7,877 nucleotides of DNA from Lentzea sp. (GTDB lineage: Bacteria; Actinomycetota; Actinomycetes; Mycobacteriales; Pseudonocardiaceae). How positions within the stretch are numbered: position 1 is the first letter of the stretch; each line of letters begins with the position of its first letter. The notes beneath the pieces are model-generated. The model was not told where the DNA came from, ran no database searches, and worked only from the letters and a program-made list of their open reading frames with translations. The position numbers and the translations under genes are program-made. The stretch spans positions 1 through 7,877 of the forward strand of contig JASLAV010000195.1 of NCBI GenBank assembly GCA_030146905.1, written 5' to 3'. Of the stretch, positions 5,974-7,877 are shown piece by piece.

Positions 5974-6660
5974 TCAGCTGGAATTCCGCCGCTGGTATCG
6001 CAACAACAGGACGTCATCCGCGCGCAGCACCGACGCCAGCTCCAGGCCGACCGGCGGCACGACGGGACCCGACGCGATCCGCGAGGAGTCGCCCACGGCC
6101 AGCACCGGCGACACCGTCAGGTTCAGGCCGTCGACCAGTCCCTCCGCCACCATGGCACCGAACAACCGGGGCCCGCCCTCCAGGTTGATCTTGTGCAGGC
6201 CTCGCGCGGCCAGCTCCGAGACCGCCAGCGGCAGGTCCACCGCCGTGTCACCGGCGATGATCACCTCGGCGGGCAGTGGCGGCAGGTCGGCGGCCGCGCA
6301 GGTGATCACGATCGGCGGCACCTCGGTGTCGGTGAACAGCGGCAGGTCCGGCGTCAGCGACCCGCGCGCGGTGACGACGGCGATCGGCAGCGGACGTTCG
6401 CGCCGCGCGCCCCGGTACCCCTCGATCAGCACGGTCGCGGCACCCACCACCACGACGTCGGCGAGCTCGCGCCCCAGCGAGTAGATCCGCTTGTCGGCGG
6501 GGGAGCCCAGGCCTGCGGAGCGCCCGTCGACCGACACCGCACCGTCCACGCTGGACACGAAGTTCGCGGTGACCCACGTCCTGTCCGGTGGGTACGCGTA
6601 GAGCGCCGCCAGGTCTGTGTCGGTCATCTCAACGCCCGGTGAGGGCCACAACATCTGCAC
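5974..6660 (-). CDS. RibD C-terminal-type (dihydrofolate reductase-like) pyrimidine reductase (228 aa)
   Basis: A single-domain NADPH-dependent reductase of the RibD_C/dihydrofolate-reductase fold. It shows NFVSSVDGA (33-41), VGAATVL (72-78) and EGGPRLFGAMV (161-171), the substrate and NADPH motifs of this family. The zinc deaminase domain of full RibD is absent, so it is not a complete riboflavin enzyme. From its family and its place beside zapE it appears to match M. tuberculosis Rv2671, which can act as an alternative dihydrofolate reductase and gives para-aminosalicylate resistance when overexpressed; that function is inferred here. The start is set at GTG 6660 because residues LWPSPG...DLAALYAYP resemble the N-terminus of relatives as I remember it. 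ATG 6654 and ATG 6627 are alternatives and no ribosome site is strong. It heads a two-gene operon with ligC and diverges from zapE. Confidence 0.88.
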   Translation of the reverse strand: MQMLWPSPGVEMTDTDLAALYAYPPDRTWVTANFVSSVDGAVSVDGRSAGLGSPADKRIYSLGRELADVVVVGAATVLIEGYRGARRERPLPIAVVTARGSLTPDLPLFTDTEVPPIVITCAAADLPPLPAEVIIAGDTAVDLPLAVSELAARGLHKINLEGGPRLFGAMVAEGLVDGLNLTVSPVLAVGDSSRIASGPVVPPVGLELASVLRADDVLLLRYQRRNSS

Positions 6661-6681
6661 GGACCCATCCCACCACGCCGA

Positions 6682-6687
6682 TAGGGT
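6682..6687 (+). promoter_or_regulatory. -10 box (TAGGGT) of a probable leaderless zapE promoter
   Basis: TAGGGT fits the actinobacterial TANNNT -10 element and ends exactly 6 nt before the zapE ATG, so the A of the ATG falls at the expected transcription start. That spacing is the hallmark of leaderless genes in mycobacteria and streptomycetes. No good -35 box is visible. The AGGG inside it (6683-6686) could instead serve as a ribosome site 7 nt from the ATG, so the two readings compete. Only 33 bp separate this start from the divergent reductase start. Confidence 0.5.
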
Positions 6688-6693
6688 GCGGGC

Positions 6694-7686
6694 ATGCGCT
6701 TGTCCGACCGGGACCCCCAGATCGGTGCCGACGAACTGGTCGAGGGCCTGGTGCCGCCGCCGAGGTTCGACACCGTCAGCTTCGACACCTACATCCCGAA
6801 CCCCGACGAGCCCAGCCAGGCCGCCGCGGTCGAGGCAGGCCGCCGGTTCGCCGAGCGGGTCGGCCTCAAGCGCAAGAGGTGGTCGCTGTTCGGCGGCAGG
6901 GCCGAGGACGAGGGCAAGCTCGGCCTCTACCTCGACGGCGGCTTCGGCGTCGGCAAGACCCACCTGCTCGCGTCGCTGTGGCACGCCGTCCCCGGCCCCA
7001 AGGCCTACGGCACGTTCGTCGAGCTGACGAACCTGGTCGGCGTCCTGACCTTCCCCGAGGCCGTCAAGCGGCTCAGCGGCCACAAGCTGCTCGCCATCGA
7101 CGAGTTCGAGCTCGACGACCCCGGCGACACCATGCTGGTCACGCGCCTGATCAAGGAGCTGACGGCCCAGGGCGTCTTCGTCGCCGCCACGTCGAACACG
7201 CTGCCGGACAAGCTCGGCGAGGGCCGGTTCGCCGCCGCCGACTTCCTGCGCGAGATCCAGTCGATGTCCTCGAAGTTCGAGGTCGTGCGCGTCGACGGCC
7301 CCGACTACCGCCACCGCGGCCTGCCCGACGCCCCGCCGCCGATGTCCGGCCCCGACCTGCGGACCAGGGCCGCCGCGACGCAGGGGTCGACCCTCGACCA
7401 CTTCGACGACCTGTGCGCGGCGCTCGCCCGCATCCACCCGTCGAAGTACGGCCGGCTGCTCGACGGCGTCACCGCGGTGCACCTCGAGGACGTCAAGCCG
7501 GCCCCCGACCAGAGCGTCGGGCTGAGGCTCGTGGCGTTCGGCGACAGGCTCTACGACCGCGACATCCCGGTGGCGGTGTCGGGGCGGCCGCTCTCGGAGT
7601 TGTTCACCGACGAGATGCTCCGCGGCGGGTACCGGAAGAAGTACCTGCGAGCTGTCAGCCGATTGGTCGCACTGTCCAGGGTTTGA
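6694..7686 (+). CDS. zapE: AFG1-like ATPase ZapE (330 aa)
   Basis: A P-loop ATPase of the AFG1/ZapE family. In E. coli ZapE acts at the division ring and destabilises FtsZ polymers; mitochondrial AFG1 relatives work in protein quality control. The actinobacterial role is not settled. Walker A is GGFGVGKTH (82-90, Lys88). Walker B is LLAIDEFEL (132-140, Asp136/Glu137). A sensor-1-like ATSNT follows at 165-169, and DYRHR (204-208) and FGDRLYDRDIPVAVS (282-296) are typical of the family. The N-terminal segment RFDTVSFDTYIPNPDEPSQ (24-42) is also characteristic. There is no signal or membrane segment. Length is close to actinobacterial relatives. The ATG at 6694 sits directly after a TAGGGT box, suggesting leaderless transcription. 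The gene is divergent from the reductase, an arrangement shared with Rv2670c/Rv2671. A DUF3040 gene follows 72 bp later on the same strand. Confidence 0.93.
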   Translation: MRLSDRDPQIGADELVEGLVPPPRFDTVSFDTYIPNPDEPSQAAAVEAGRRFAERVGLKRKRWSLFGGRAEDEGKLGLYLDGGFGVGKTHLLASLWHAVPGPKAYGTFVELTNLVGVLTFPEAVKRLSGHKLLAIDEFELDDPGDTMLVTRLIKELTAQGVFVAATSNTLPDKLGEGRFAAADFLREIQSMSSKFEVVRVDGPDYRHRGLPDAPPPMSGPDLRTRAAATQGSTLDHFDDLCAALARIHPSKYGRLLDGVTAVHLEDVKPAPDQSVGLRLVAFGDRLYDRDIPVAVSGRPLSELFTDEMLRGGYRKKYLRAVSRLVALSRV

Positions 7687-7758
7687 CTACGGCGGCGTTC
7701 GAGTATCCACTGGTGACGAGTGGGAATGATGACGTCCCGACGTCCTCCGGAGGCCCCC

Positions 7759-7877
7759 ATGCTGAGTGAAGCCGAGCGCCGCTCGCTCGAGGAGATCGAG
7801 CAGCGGTTGTTGGCGGACGAACCGAGACTCGCCCGAACCATGAACCGCCAGGTGCGGCCCTGGCTGTTCTACTCCCT
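7759..7877 (+). CDS. DUF3040 domain membrane protein, 5' part (cut by window end)
   Basis: The first 39 codons are present and the frame is open to the end of the window. The N-terminus MLSEAERRSLEEIEQRLLADE followed by PRLAR matches the start of DUF3040 proteins, small actinobacterial proteins of unknown function that begin with an acidic helix and normally continue into membrane segments; those segments are not visible here. GGAGG at 7749-7753 lies 5 nt before the ATG and decides the start. The ribosome site sits inside a 10-bp palindrome, CCTCCGGAGG (7744-7753). The 72-bp gap from zapE holds a weak stem (7707-7711 with 7719-7723) and a GACGTCC direct repeat (7732-7738 and 7740-7746), so separate transcription is possible but not shown. 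Confidence 0.85.
   Translation, partial: MLSEAERRSLEEIEQRLLADEPRLARTMNRQVRPWLFYS

Noticed and set aside
5974..6660. Calling this gene full-length ribD (deaminase plus reductase)
   Set aside because: The zinc-binding deaminase domain motifs are absent. Only the reductase domain is present.

Overview
The window is very GC-rich, with strong third-position G/C coding, Shine-Dalgarno-led ATG/GTG starts and short divergent gaps. The gene content (TAP-like secreted hydrolase, LigC-type ligase, RibD-C reductase, ZapE, DUF3040, a DUF6319-like protein) points to an actinobacterium, most likely of the Pseudonocardiaceae (Lentzea/Saccharothrix-like). The genus is an inference. No tRNA, rRNA, CRISPR array or insertion sequence was seen.

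Layout. Bases 111-782 hold a 66-residue GGPLDG-motif protein (+) that converges on a small Cys-containing lipoprotein gene (-), with 3 bp between their stops. Bases 942-1622 encode a DUF6319-like protein with a Pro/Lys/Ala-rich linker and a C-terminal coiled coil. Bases 1623-2410 form the only long gene-free stretch. It has a hairpin at each end, a strong G-over-C bias that flips near 2170, a G-quadruplex motif and a 15-bp tandem repeat. Bases 2411-3961 (-) encode a lipoprotein alpha/beta hydrolase of the tripeptidyl-aminopeptidase-like family, in which the nucleophile serine of the GxSxG elbow reads as glycine. Bases 4026-4895 (+) encode an RhtA/EamA-type exporter whose stop codon interlocks with that of the next gene. 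Bases 4892-5962 (-) encode an ATP-dependent DNA ligase (LigC type), preceded 11 bp upstream by a RibD C-terminal-type reductase (5974-6660, -), so the two form an apparent operon. Bases 6694-7686 (+) encode the AFG1/ZapE ATPase, divergent from the reductase across 33 bp and with a leaderless-type promoter. Bases 7759-7877 hold the start of a DUF3040 membrane protein gene, cut by the window end.

How the genes relate. zapE, the RibD-like reductase and the TAP-like hydrolase match, from memory, the M. tuberculosis order and relative orientation Rv2670c / Rv2671 / Rv2672. Here ligC and the exporter gene lie between the reductase and the hydrolase. Most of the window is therefore conserved actinobacterial chromosome rather than an obvious mobile or defence island. 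The best leads are the apparent loss of the hydrolase nucleophile, the reductase-ligase operon and the skewed intergenic block.
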